The notes under the pieces are model-generated. The model did not search any database, was not told the origin of the DNA, and was given only the letters and a program-made list of their open reading frames with translations. Below, in pieces: positions 44,260 through 53,260 of a DNA stretch of 64,000 nucleotides. The position numbers and the translations under genes were made by a program. Each line of letters begins with the position of its first letter. The first letter of the stretch is position 1. This DNA comes from Labrys sp. KNU-23 (GTDB lineage: Bacteria; Pseudomonadota; Alphaproteobacteria; Rhizobiales; Labraceae), in assembly GCF_008330945.1 (NCBI RefSeq), contig NZ_CP043489.1, positions 1,488,001 to 1,552,000 of the forward strand, in the 5' to 3' direction.

Positions 44260-45375
44260 TCAGGCGCCCGCGGATGATGTCGGCCGATAGCTCCAGCGGC
44301 GCACGCCCTCCGCCAGGGCTCGCCGCAGCGGTTCGTCATAGAACTTGAGCAGGACGAAACTCGCCACGCAGACGATGACGATCACGGCCGGCCCTTCGAT
44401 GCCGGCGTTCTGCTCGCCGAAACGCAGGCGATAAAGGCCGTTGATCCAGCAGAACAGCGGATAGTGCAGGCAATAGACCGGGTAGGACAGATCGCCGCTG
44501 AGGGAGGACCAGGCCGCGAGCCGCCCCTGCAGGGCCGTGCGCGCGCCGGCCAGGATCAGCCAGGGCGCCAGCACCGCGATCCAGACGAGTTGCATCCAGA
44601 GCGGCACCTCGAAGGGCAGATAGAAGAGCGCCGCCATCCCTGCCGCCAGCGTCCAGAACAGGCGGGGGCCGCCGAGCCAGCCCGGCAGGCGGTCGAGCAG
44701 ATGGAAAACGGCGACACCGGCGAAGAAGGAGGCTCCGACACGTGGAAATCCGAGCCAGAGCGTATCGCTGGTGTCCCCGCCCAGGCCGGTGAAAGGCAGG
44801 ACCGCAAGGCAGCCGAGGAAGAGGGCGATCGCGAGCGGGAGCTGGCTCACCCGCCGGGTCGCCCACCAGAACGCATTGACGACCAGTTCCAGGAACAAGG
44901 AATATTGCGGGCCGTTCAGCGGGAAGACCTGGGGCCCGCCGATGGCGTCGGGCGCATCGGGATAGGGCAGGTTGACCAGGCCGAGCAGCAGGGCCAGCGT
45001 CAGCGCGGCAAAGGGCACCTCGCCTTCCAGATGCCCGGAACGCAGCCCGACATAGAGCGCGCTGACCACCAGCCCCAGCACGATCAGCGGCATCAACCGG
45101 ATCAGCCTGGCGCGCATGAAGCCGGAAAACGACAGGGACTGCCGGCGCTTGCAATAGGCCAGGCTCAGCACGAAACCGCTCAGGCAGAAGAACAGGTCCA
45201 CCGCAAGGCTGGCATTGGAAGCCAGGCCCGGAATGCCGAACCAGTGGCCGAGATGGAAGATCAGCACGGACAGCGCGGCAAAGCCACGCAAGCCGTCCAG
45301 GGATGCCAAATGCTGCGGCGAGCGGCCAGCCTCCTGCTCCCCAGAGCAAAGCGCTTGAGGCTTCGTCACGGCCAT
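44260..45375 (-). CDS. Acyltransferase family 3 (OafA/YrhL-like) membrane protein
   Basis: A 371-aa integral membrane protein with about ten hydrophobic helices. The family N-terminus is clear: LASLDGLRGFAALSVLIFHLGHWFG (catalytic His in HLGHW), then LAVDLFFCLSGFVLS. It is likely an O-acetyl or O-acyl transferase acting on surface polysaccharide or a modified lipid. The start is placed at ATG 45375, with GAAGG 9 nt upstream; the frame is open to a TTG at 45414. It stands alone between the dehydratase and the aminotransferase. Confidence 0.9.
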   Translation of the reverse strand: MAVTKPQALCSGEQEAGRSPQHLASLDGLRGFAALSVLIFHLGHWFGIPGLASNASLAVDLFFCLSGFVLSLAYCKRRQSLSFSGFMRARLIRLMPLIVLGLVVSALYVGLRSGHLEGEVPFAALTLALLLGLVNLPYPDAPDAIGGPQVFPLNGPQYSLFLELVVNAFWWATRRVSQLPLAIALFLGCLAVLPFTGLGGDTSDTLWLGFPRVGASFFAGVAVFHLLDRLPGWLGGPRLFWTLAAGMAALFYLPFEVPLWMQLVWIAVLAPWLILAGARTALQGRLAAWSSLSGDLSYPVYCLHYPLFCWINGLYRLRFGEQNAGIEGPAVIVIVCVASFVLLKFYDEPLRRALAEGVRRWSYRPTSSAGA

Positions 45376-45660
45376 CGCCAGTAACCTTCGGTCGTCGATC
45401 TTGTTCAAGATCAACCTGAGCCAGATCGCACCTGTTTCGTCAATTCAGCCACATGGTGGCGTCTGCCTACGCCGACTAGACTTCGGAAGGAGGCAATCAT
45501 GCTTGGCCTGCTCGCCTCTCCGGCTTTCGGATGAAGTCGAAATCCTTCTTGACACGCGCCCTACTGCGATTTGCAAAGACAGGAGGATACGCCCGCATTA
45601 AATCTTGCCTTGCTCGCGATTCTCGTCACAGCCCTCGCACCGCCAGGACACGCCATCACG

Positions 45661-46863
45661 ATGACTTCCCCCAGCGCGCCTCATCTCGTTCCGGCCTTTT
45701 CCCGTATCGGCGAGGAGAATGCCTTCGCCGTGCTCGCAAGGGCGACGGATCTCGCGCGCGAGGGGCGCGACATCATCAATCTGGGCATCGGGCAACCCGA
45801 TTTTCCCACGCCTGACCACATCGTCGAGGCCGCCATCAAGGCGCTGCGCGACGGTCATCACGGCTATACGCCGGCCACCGGCATCCTGCCCCTGCGCGAG
45901 GCGGTCGCCGACGACGTCGAGCGCCGCACCGGCGTCGCCGTCTCGCCCGACGAGGTCATCGTGGTGCCCGGCGGCAAGGTCACGATGTTCATGGCCATCC
46001 TGATGTTCGGCGAACCGGGGGCGGAGATCCTCTATCCCGATCCCGGCTTTCCGATCTATCGCTCGATGATCGAGTTCACCGGCGCCACGCCGGTGCCGGT
46101 GCCGATCCGCGAGGAGAACGGCTTTGCCTTCTCCGCCGCCGAGACGCTGGCGCTGATCACGCCCAAGACCCGCCTCCTCATCCTCAACTCGCCGGCCAAC
46201 CCCACGGGCGGCGTCACGCCCAAGGCCGAGATCGACGCGCTGGTGAAGGGGCTGGCGGCCCATCCCCATGTCGCCATCCTCTCCGACGAGATCTACAGCC
46301 AGATGAGCTATGACGGCCTCCAGCATGTCTCGCTCCTGTCCTATCCCTCCATCCGCGACCGCCTGATCCTGCTCGACGGCTGGTCCAAGACCTATGCCAT
46401 GACGGGCTGGCGCATGGGCTTTTCGCTCTGGCCGAAAGCCTGGGGCGATGCCGCCCGCAAGCTGGCAGTGAATTCCTATTCCTGCGTCAATGCCAGCGCG
46501 CAATGGGCCGGGCTTGCCGCCCTCACCGGCCCGCAGGATGCGGTGCACGCCATGGTCGCCGAGTTCGACCGGCGCCGGAAGATCGTGGTCGACGGCCTCA
46601 ACCAATTGCCCGGCGTCAGCTCCGTGGTGCCGAAGGGCGCCTTCTATGCCTTCCCCAACATCCGGGCGACCGGCTGGAAGGCCAAGCCGCTTGCCTCCGC
46701 CCTCCTGGAAAAGGCCGGCGTCGCCACCATTGGCGGGCCGGATTTCGGCGTGCATGGCGAGGGTTATATCCGCCTGTCCTACGCCAATTCCGCCGAGAAC
46801 ATCCGGCGGGCACTGGTGCGCATGGGCGAATTCCTCAGCGCCAATCCGGGAACGGAAGCGTGA
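45661..46863 (+). CDS. Pyridoxal-phosphate aminotransferase, class I/II
   Basis: A 400-aa fold-type I aminotransferase. INLGIGQPDFPTPDHIVEAAIKAL and GHHGYTPATGILPLREAVADDV are typical of the N-terminus; NSPANPTGGVTPK and SDEIYSQMSY contact PLP; the Schiff-base Lys is in LDGWSKTYAMTGWRMGF. The protein fits the aspartate/prephenate aminotransferase group. The start ATG 45661 is used because the family begins there; an in-frame upstream extension is unconvincing. It is 31 bp from the downstream kinase gene in the same direction, so the two are probably co-transcribed. Confidence 0.92.
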   Translation: MTSPSAPHLVPAFSRIGEENAFAVLARATDLAREGRDIINLGIGQPDFPTPDHIVEAAIKALRDGHHGYTPATGILPLREAVADDVERRTGVAVSPDEVIVVPGGKVTMFMAILMFGEPGAEILYPDPGFPIYRSMIEFTGATPVPVPIREENGFAFSAAETLALITPKTRLLILNSPANPTGGVTPKAEIDALVKGLAAHPHVAILSDEIYSQMSYDGLQHVSLLSYPSIRDRLILLDGWSKTYAMTGWRMGFSLWPKAWGDAARKLAVNSYSCVNASAQWAGLAALTGPQDAVHAMVAEFDRRRKIVVDGLNQLPGVSSVVPKGAFYAFPNIRATGWKAKPLASALLEKAGVATIGGPDFGVHGEGYIRLSYANSAENIRRALVRMGEFLSANPGTEA

Positions 46864-46894
46864 GGTCGAGACGCGACCGACAAGGAACAACGAC

Positions 46895-47806
46895 ATGACC
46901 GATCTCGTCTCCATCGGCGAATGCATGGTGGAATTGTCGCGCCGCGGGGACGGCATGTCGCTGGGTTATGGCGGCGACACCTTCAACACCGCCGTCTATG
47001 CGGCCCGCCTCGGGCTCGACGTCGCCTACGCCACGGCGCTGGGGGACGACCCCTATTCCCAGGCAATCGCGGACCTCGCCGCCGGCGAGAAGGTCGGCAT
47101 GGCCGGCGTGCCGCGCCTCGCCGGCCGGGTGCCCGGCCTCTATGTCATCGAGACCGATGCCAAGGGCGAGCGGCGCTTCTATTATTGGCGCGACAGCGCG
47201 CCGGCCCGCAGCCTGTTCGAACTGGCCGAGGCCGAGGCGCTGATCGCCCGCATCGAAAGCGCCGCCATCGTCTATTTCTCGGGCATCACCCTCTCGCTCT
47301 ATGCGCCGGCGGGCCTGGAGCGCTTCGCGCAGGTGCTGGGCCGCGCCAAGGCCGCTGGCGCCGCGATCGCCTTCGACGGCAATTACCGCCCGCGCGGCTG
47401 GGGCGGCGATCCCGCCCGCGCCCGCCAGGTCTTCGGCCGCTTCCTGCCGCTGGTCGACATCATCATGCCGACCTTCGACGACGAGCAGGCGCTGTGGGGC
47501 GATGCCACGCCGCAGGACACCATCGCCCGCCTCGCCGGCCACGGCATCGGCGAGATCGCGGTGAAGGACGGCACCAACGGCGCCTTCCTGCGCCGGGGCG
47601 GCGTCGATGGCCATGTGCCGGTGCCCGAGGCCGTCTCGCCCGTCGACACCACGGCCGCCGGCGACAGCTTCAATGCCGGCTATCTTGCCGCCCGCCGGCA
47701 CGATCGCCCCAATGCGGAAGCCGCGCTGCAGGGCCACCGGCTCGCCGCGCGGGTGATCACCCATCGCGGCGCCATCATTCCTTCCGAGGCGATGGCCGGA
47801 TTGTGA
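46895..47806 (+). CDS. kdgK: PfkB-family sugar kinase, 2-keto-3-deoxygluconate kinase-like
   Basis: A 303-aa ribokinase-fold enzyme. Substrate-side motif GYGGDTFNTAVYAARLG near residue 25; RRFYYWRDSAPARSLF matches KDG kinases; FDGNYRPRGW and the catalytic DTTAAGDSFNAGYLAA follow. It phosphorylates 2-keto-3-deoxy-aldonates for cleavage by KDPG aldolase. AAGGAAC lies before the start. Together with the dehydratase at 42145 and denD it points to sugar-acid catabolism, although the genes are not in one operon. The symbol is by similarity. Confidence 0.85.
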   Translation: MTDLVSIGECMVELSRRGDGMSLGYGGDTFNTAVYAARLGLDVAYATALGDDPYSQAIADLAAGEKVGMAGVPRLAGRVPGLYVIETDAKGERRFYYWRDSAPARSLFELAEAEALIARIESAAIVYFSGITLSLYAPAGLERFAQVLGRAKAAGAAIAFDGNYRPRGWGGDPARARQVFGRFLPLVDIIMPTFDDEQALWGDATPQDTIARLAGHGIGEIAVKDGTNGAFLRRGGVDGHVPVPEAVSPVDTTAAGDSFNAGYLAARRHDRPNAEAALQGHRLAARVITHRGAIIPSEAMAGL

Positions 47807-48006
47807 CTCACAATTCACGTGGCTGCCGTTGGAATGCCATGTTCTGTCAGCATGAACGGCCGGCCTCCTGATCCTGGACTGAACAATTCAGGAGTGGATA
47901 CCGGACACGGCAGCCACTTCGAACCCGTTCTACTGCTGACAGGAGGCGCTGATCGTATAGAAACGATCTGACAGCTGGGACAATCGCATTGAAACGGGAC
48001 CGAGGC

Positions 48007-50676
48007 ATGGCTGAAGTGGTGGGTCCGCTCGACCGCGCCGTGACGCGCGACGATGGCCCCGGTGCCCCGTCCGTGCCGCCTCCGGCAGCCGAAAGCCTGA
48101 AGGTCGGCCTGCTCAAGCGCATCGACTGGAGCAAGGCCGGCCTGCTGGTCGGCCTGGTGGTCTTCACCATCGCCGCGGCCGCGCTCTACCAGATCTTCGC
48201 CGGCATCACCTGGTCCGAGGTGAACAATGCGGTATCCCGCATCGCCTGGAGCCAGGTCGCACTCGCCTTCGTCGCCACCGCACTCTCCTATGGCGCCCTG
48301 ATCGGCTATGACCTGCTCGCTTTGCGCCATGTCGGGGCACGGCAGGTGCCCTTGCCGGCGATCGCGTTCACCTCCTTCATCAGCCACGCCTTCACCTATA
48401 CGCTCGGCTTCGGCGTGCTGACCGGCGGCGCCGTGCGCTGGCGCCTCTACCAGGCCCATGGCCTGAAGCCGAGCCAGATCCTGGCCGTGGGCGCCCTGAC
48501 GACGCTGACCTTCTGGCTCGGCATCGCCACCGTCGCGGCGGTTTGCCTGCTGTTCCAGCCCTCCGTGCTGGCGCCCCTGGACGGGCTCGCTCCCGGCCTC
48601 AACCTCGCTATCGGCCTCACCGTGATCGGCGGCGTCGGGCTCTGGCTGATCACCTCGGCCATCCGCCCGCGCACGATCAGCATCGGCGAGCACACCATGC
48701 CCCTGCCCGGCCCGCAGGCGACGCTCGGGGCCATCCTGGTCGGCCTGCTCGATACGGTGGCCGCCGCCGGCGCGCTCTGGCTGATCATGCCGGCCGGTCC
48801 GGACGCCGGTTTCGTCAGCTTCCTGGTGGTGTTCGCCATCGCCACCGTGCTCGGCGTCATCAGCCATGTGCCGGGCGGCGTCGGCGTGTTCGAGACCACG
48901 CTGATCCTGGCCCAGCCGCAGATTCCCGCCGCGGACATGCTGGTCTCGCTGATCCTGTTCCGGCTGGTCTACTACGTCATTCCCTTCGCCATCGCCTGCG
49001 TGCTGTTCGGCGCCTACGAGATCCGCCAGCGCCAGCATTCGGTGGGCCGGATCGCCAAGACGGTGCATGCGATCGCCCGGCCCATCATCCCGCGCATCGC
49101 CAGCGTCGCAGTGTTCATCGGCGGCGTCATCCTGCTGTTCTCCAGCGCCACGCCCGAAGAACATTATCGCATCGATATTCTGAGCGATCTGGTGCCGCTG
49201 CCCTTTCTGGAGATCTCCCAGCTCGCGGCCAGCATCGCCGGCTTCGTGCTGCTGATCGTCTCCTATGGCCTGGTGCGGCGCATGGCCAATGCCCAGCGGC
49301 TCGCCGTGCTGCTGCTGATCGCAGGCGCCGTCTCCGCCCTGTTCAAGGGCCTCGATGTCGAGGAGGCCATCATCTGCAGCATCGTCGCCGGGCTGCTGGT
49401 GCTCTACAGGGACGAATTCTATCGCCAGGCCGATCTGTTCTCGGTGCGGCCTTCCTTCGAATGGATCATCGCCTGCCTCGTGGCGGTGGGTGCCACCGTC
49501 TGGCTCGGCTTCTTCGTCTATGCCAATGTCGACTACCAGCACGAATTGTGGTGGGATTTCGCCTACAACGCCGATGCCCCGCGCTTCCTGCGCGCCACGC
49601 TCGCCATGGCCGTGGTCGCCATCGGCATCGCCGCCTATATCCTGATGCATCCCAGCCGCGCCGCCTTCGATCCGGCCACGCCGGAGGAACTGGAAACGCT
49701 GGTGCCGCTGATCAGCGATTCCACCCGCTCGGACGCCCATCTCGCCCTGCTCGGCGACAAGCGCTTCCTTCTCTCGGCCAGCGGCAAGGGCTTCACCATG
49801 TATGGCGTGCAGGGGCGCAGCTGGATCGCCATGGGCGACCCCGTCGCGCCCGAGGACGAGATCGACGCCATGGTCTGGCGCTTCAAGGAGCTGGTGGACC
49901 GCAATGGCGGCACGCCGGTGTTCTACCAGGTCACCACCGGCCATCTGCCCGCCTATCTCGATGCCGGCTTTTCGCTCGCCAAGCTCGGCGAGGAGGCCTG
50001 GGTCGACTTGACCAAGTTCACGCTCGAAGGCAGCGAGGGCCGCCGCCTGCGCCAGGCCCGCGCCAAGGCCGAGCGCTCCGGCGCTTCCTTCGAGATCGTG
50101 CCGGCGGCCGAGGTCGAGGCCATGCTGCCCGAGCTGCAGGCCGTCTCCGACGCCTGGCTGGAGGAGAAGGGCAACAAGGAGAAGGGCTTTTCGCTCGGCT
50201 TCTGGTCCTCCGACTATATCAGGCGCTACGACCAGGCCGTGATCCGCCAGGACGGCCGCATCGTGGCCTTCGCCAATATCTGGCGCGGCGCCGACCGCCA
50301 GGAATACACGGTCGACCTGATGCGCTATCTGCCGCAGGGCCCGGCCGGCATGATGGACCTCCTGTTCATCGGCCTCCTGGCCCAGGCCAAAAGCGAGGGC
50401 TTCGCCTGGTTCAATCTCGGCATGGCGCCGCTCTCCGGCCTGCCGCGCCACCGCCTCGCCTCGCTGTGGAGCCGCGTCGGCTCCTTCGTCTACAAGCGCG
50501 GCGACCGCTTCTACAATTTCGAGGGCCTCAGGGCCTACAAGGACAAGTTCAAGCCGGATTGGCGCCCGAAATATCTTGCCTTTCCGGGGGGCCTGGCCCT
50601 ACCGCAGATTCTCATGGATGTTACCGGCTTGATCGCTTCGAGCCCCAGACGCGCTTTGCCCGAGGAGGCCAGTTGA
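48007..50676 (+). CDS. mprF: Bifunctional lysyl-phosphatidylglycerol flippase/synthetase MprF (LpiA)
   Basis: An 889-aa inner-membrane protein. About 13-14 hydrophobic helices in residues ~30-550 form the flippase. The C-terminal ~300 residues are the DUF2156 synthetase domain (PLISDSTRSDAHLALLGDKRFLLS; SWIAMGDPVAPEDEIDAMVWRF; FNLGMAPLSGLPRHRLASLWSRVGSFVY), which moves Lys from Lys-tRNA to phosphatidylglycerol. The product lowers surface charge and protects against cationic peptides. The start ATG 48007 has GGGA upstream; a TTG at 47989 is also possible. It overlaps the next gene (TGATG). In Rhizobium tropici and Agrobacterium the homologous lpiA-atvA/acvB unit is acid-induced. Confidence 0.95.
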   Translation: MAEVVGPLDRAVTRDDGPGAPSVPPPAAESLKVGLLKRIDWSKAGLLVGLVVFTIAAAALYQIFAGITWSEVNNAVSRIAWSQVALAFVATALSYGALIGYDLLALRHVGARQVPLPAIAFTSFISHAFTYTLGFGVLTGGAVRWRLYQAHGLKPSQILAVGALTTLTFWLGIATVAAVCLLFQPSVLAPLDGLAPGLNLAIGLTVIGGVGLWLITSAIRPRTISIGEHTMPLPGPQATLGAILVGLLDTVAAAGALWLIMPAGPDAGFVSFLVVFAIATVLGVISHVPGGVGVFETTLILAQPQIPAADMLVSLILFRLVYYVIPFAIACVLFGAYEIRQRQHSVGRIAKTVHAIARPIIPRIASVAVFIGGVILLFSSATPEEHYRIDILSDLVPLPFLEISQLAASIAGFVLLIVSYGLVRRMANAQRLAVLLLIAGAVSALFKGLDVEEAIICSIVAGLLVLYRDEFYRQADLFSVRPSFEWIIACLVAVGATVWLGFFVYANVDYQHELWWDFAYNADAPRFLRATLAMAVVAIGIAAYILMHPSRAAFDPATPEELETLVPLISDSTRSDAHLALLGDKRFLLSASGKGFTMYGVQGRSWIAMGDPVAPEDEIDAMVWRFKELVDRNGGTPVFYQVTTGHLPAYLDAGFSLAKLGEEAWVDLTKFTLEGSEGRRLRQARAKAERSGASFEIVPAAEVEAMLPELQAVSDAWLEEKGNKEKGFSLGFWSSDYIRRYDQAVIRQDGRIVAFANIWRGADRQEYTVDLMRYLPQGPAGMMDLLFIGLLAQAKSEGFAWFNLGMAPLSGLPRHRLASLWSRVGSFVYKRGDRFYNFEGLRAYKDKFKPDWRPKYLAFPGGLALPQILMDVTGLIASSPRRALPEEAS

Positions 50677-52025
50677 TGCGCCGCATCGCCCTGTTCTGTT
50701 TCGCCCTGCTGGCCTCGACGGCATCGGCCCTGGCGGCCCCGCGCGAAGTGAAGGTGCAAGAGGAGATCCTCGGCACCGTCACCGTGCTCGCCCCCGAGGA
50801 GGAGCCCACCAAATTCGTCGCTTTGCTCTCCGACAAGGACGGGCTCACGCCGGCCTACCGGGCCGTGGCCGACAAATTGGTCGACCAGGGCGCCGCCGTG
50901 ATGCTGATCGACAGCCAGGCCTTCATCGACGGCCTCGCCAAGGGCGACGAGGAGGATTGCCACTACGCCTTCGGCGACATCGAGGATTCGGCCCGCGAGG
51001 CCCAGCGCCAACTGGGCATGCAGACCTGGCGCTGGCCGGTGGTCGTCGGCCTCGGTACGCTCGGCGGCACCTTCGCCTATATCAATCTCGCCCAGGCGCC
51101 TGAGAACACCGCCGCCGGCGCCGTCTCGACCGGCTTTTCCGACGAGATGGCCTCCAAGCTGCGCATGTGCGAGGGCGCGCCTGTTACCAAGGCCGCCGAC
51201 GGCAAATGGCAGTACAAGCCGCTCGCCAAGGTGCCCGGGCGCTGGACCTATGTCGGCGCCGCCGCCCCTGACGCGACCACCCAGGCCTTCGTCGCCGGCA
51301 CCAAGGACGCCCAGTCCGTCGTCGCCGATGGCGGGCCGGACGCCCTCGTCGATGCGGCGGTGAAGGCCGCCGTCGAGATGGGCGCGCCGCCCAACCAGGA
51401 ACTCGGCGACCTGCCCCTGGTGGAGCTGCCGGCCTCGGGCCCGCCCACGGGCCTCGCCATCTTCATCTCCGGCGACGGCGGCTGGCGCGACATCGACAAG
51501 ACCATCGGCGAGATCCTGCAGAAGGAAGGCGTCGCCGTGGTGGGCGTCGACTCGCTGCGCTATTTCTGGAGCACCAAGGAGCCGGACGTCATCGCCGGCG
51601 ACCTCACCCGCATCATCGGCTACTACACCAAGCTGTGGGGCGCCAAGCGCGTCGCCGTGATCGGCTATTCGCTAGGCGCGGACGTGATCCCCTTCGTCTG
51701 GCAGAAGCTGCCGCCGCCCATGCAGAAGAAGATCAACCTCCTCGCCATGCTGGGCCTGGAGCCGACCGCCGATTTCGAGATCTCGGTCTCCGGCTGGCTC
51801 GGCGTCGCCTCCTCCTCGGACGTCGACCTCAAGCCCTATCTGCCCAGCCTGCCCTTCGAGAAGACCATGTGCTTCTACGGCAAGGAGGAAGTGGTCGAGA
51901 ACGGCACCGCCTGCGTCTTCCCCGAAATGAGCAAGGCCACGCTGATCGAACGGCCGGGCGGGCATCATTTCGACGGCAATTACGAGCCGGTGGCCCGGGC
52001 GATTTTGGAGAGGTTGAAGAAGTAG
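50676..52025 (+). CDS. acvB: AcvB/VirJ family periplasmic hydrolase
   Basis: A 449-aa exported protein (signal peptide 1-20, cut after SALA). Two VirJ-like halves: the N-terminal part, and the C-terminal alpha/beta hydrolase with FISGDGGWRDIDKTIGEIL (265-283), DSLRYFWSTKEPD, nucleophile elbow GYSLG (Ser332) and GGHHFDG (His430/431). In Agrobacterium AcvB hydrolyses lysyl-phosphatidylglycerol in the periplasm, so with MprF it sets the level of the aminoacylated lipid. The start overlaps the mprF stop by one base. Confidence 0.93.
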   Translation: MRRIALFCFALLASTASALAAPREVKVQEEILGTVTVLAPEEEPTKFVALLSDKDGLTPAYRAVADKLVDQGAAVMLIDSQAFIDGLAKGDEEDCHYAFGDIEDSAREAQRQLGMQTWRWPVVVGLGTLGGTFAYINLAQAPENTAAGAVSTGFSDEMASKLRMCEGAPVTKAADGKWQYKPLAKVPGRWTYVGAAAPDATTQAFVAGTKDAQSVVADGGPDALVDAAVKAAVEMGAPPNQELGDLPLVELPASGPPTGLAIFISGDGGWRDIDKTIGEILQKEGVAVVGVDSLRYFWSTKEPDVIAGDLTRIIGYYTKLWGAKRVAVIGYSLGADVIPFVWQKLPPPMQKKINLLAMLGLEPTADFEISVSGWLGVASSSDVDLKPYLPSLPFEKTMCFYGKEEVVENGTACVFPEMSKATLIERPGGHHFDGNYEPVARAILERLKK

Positions 52026-52144
52026 GGCGAAGCATCGGCCTGGGCTCATCCACAGGCTCCCTGGCACGGCCCGAACGGCCATCGCTCGTCTCGTGGCGCA
52101 ATTCCCGACGCCACGCGGGAAGGCAACATCTATAAGAGACATCA

Positions 52145-52954
52145 ATGAAGCGCGTTGCCGCCGGCGAGCATCATGCTGCCTATGAATTCGGTCGCTTGGC
52201 GCTGATTTCCCTCCGGGACGGCTATGTCGATATGCCCGTCAACCGGTTGCGCCAGCCGGGCGACCGCCCCTTCGGCCCCGACCTGCCGCCACAGCTTCAT
52301 CTCGTCGAGGGCGGACTGAGGCTATCGGTCAACGCCTTCGCCATCGATGACGGCGAGGCGGTTACGCTGATCGACAGCGGATCATCGAACGCCTGGCATC
52401 CGAGCATGGGCTTTCTGCCGCAAGCCCTGCGCGAGGCCGGCATTGGCGTCGACCGGATCAGGACCGTCGCCTTTACCCACACGCATCTCGATCATATTCA
52501 CGGGCTCATTCTGCCCAATGGCGAGGATGCCTTCCCGAACCTCTCCCGTCTCTTCGTACCCCGGGCGGAACTCGGGCTGTTCCGGGACGAAGCCAGGCTC
52601 CAGCGGTTCCACGAGAGAGCGGAACCCCTCGAGCCGGGGCAATTCCTGGGGGCTGATGTCGAGGCCCTGGCCGCTTCGGGCCACGAGGCCGGCCATACTT
52701 GTTTTCGCGTCACCAGCGAGGGCGAGACCATCCTGATCTGGGGTGACACGATCCACGTGCCATCGCTTCAATTCGACAGGCCGGAGCTGACCTGGGAGTT
52801 CGACGCAGACCAGGAACAGGCGCGCGCAAGCCGCATGCGCCTCATGGCCCTGGCCGCCGACAATGGCTATTGCGTTGCAGGGGCCCATCTCGACTCGCCC
52901 GGCGTCGGCCGCCTCTCACGCACGGAGAAGGGCTTCCGTTTCGAGCCTTTGTAG
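52145..52954 (+). CDS. Metallo-beta-lactamase-fold hydrolase
   Basis: A 269-aa protein. The metal-binding motif THTHLDHIHG supplies His112, His114, Asp116 and His117; further ligands are in SGHEAGHTCF and IWGDTIHV. It has no signal peptide. The layout (LHLVEGGLRLSVNAFAIDDGEAVTLIDSG) resembles quorum-quenching lactonase or generic MBL-fold proteins; the substrate is unknown. It is the last gene with host-like GC before the island. Confidence 0.9.
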   Translation: MKRVAAGEHHAAYEFGRLALISLRDGYVDMPVNRLRQPGDRPFGPDLPPQLHLVEGGLRLSVNAFAIDDGEAVTLIDSGSSNAWHPSMGFLPQALREAGIGVDRIRTVAFTHTHLDHIHGLILPNGEDAFPNLSRLFVPRAELGLFRDEARLQRFHERAEPLEPGQFLGADVEALAASGHEAGHTCFRVTSEGETILIWGDTIHVPSLQFDRPELTWEFDADQEQARASRMRLMALAADNGYCVAGAHLDSPGVGRLSRTEKGFRFEPL

Positions 52955-53260
52955 GATCGGCCAGCGGCGATTAGAGAAGAGGCAGTTGCAGATCCTGTAG
53001 CGCGTTCCCGTGCTCGGACTCAAGCCGACCACCGGCTTCGGGATCTCGTCCCCGACAAATTTATGATGACAGTGCATTTGATTTAAGACGGCAAATCTCA
53101 TGAAGATTAAACGCACATGTCACCGGAATTGACATGTGGCGGCTGTACCCGCGACTATCATTGCCGTTCATACGATAAACTAAAGTCCTACCGTTCAGGC
53201 TGATTGGCTCGAAGATGGCCCAATCGACGGTCATTTGTGGTTAGTGAGGTGCGTGCTGCG
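52955..53260. other. 306-bp gap at the left edge of the island, with a 9-bp hairpin
   Basis: CACATGTCA (53114-53122) pairs with TGACATGTG (53130-53138) around 7 nt, between the convergent MBL and STAND genes. From about 53040 the GC falls below that of the preceding 20 kb. No gene, tRNA or attachment-like direct repeat was recognised. Confidence 0.5.

Noticed and set aside
47815-50451. A long open frame (878 codons) on the minus strand across mprF
   Set aside because: It is a GC-rich antisense shadow of a clear mprF gene; the translation is low-complexity His/Gln/Asp/Glu-rich with no family features.
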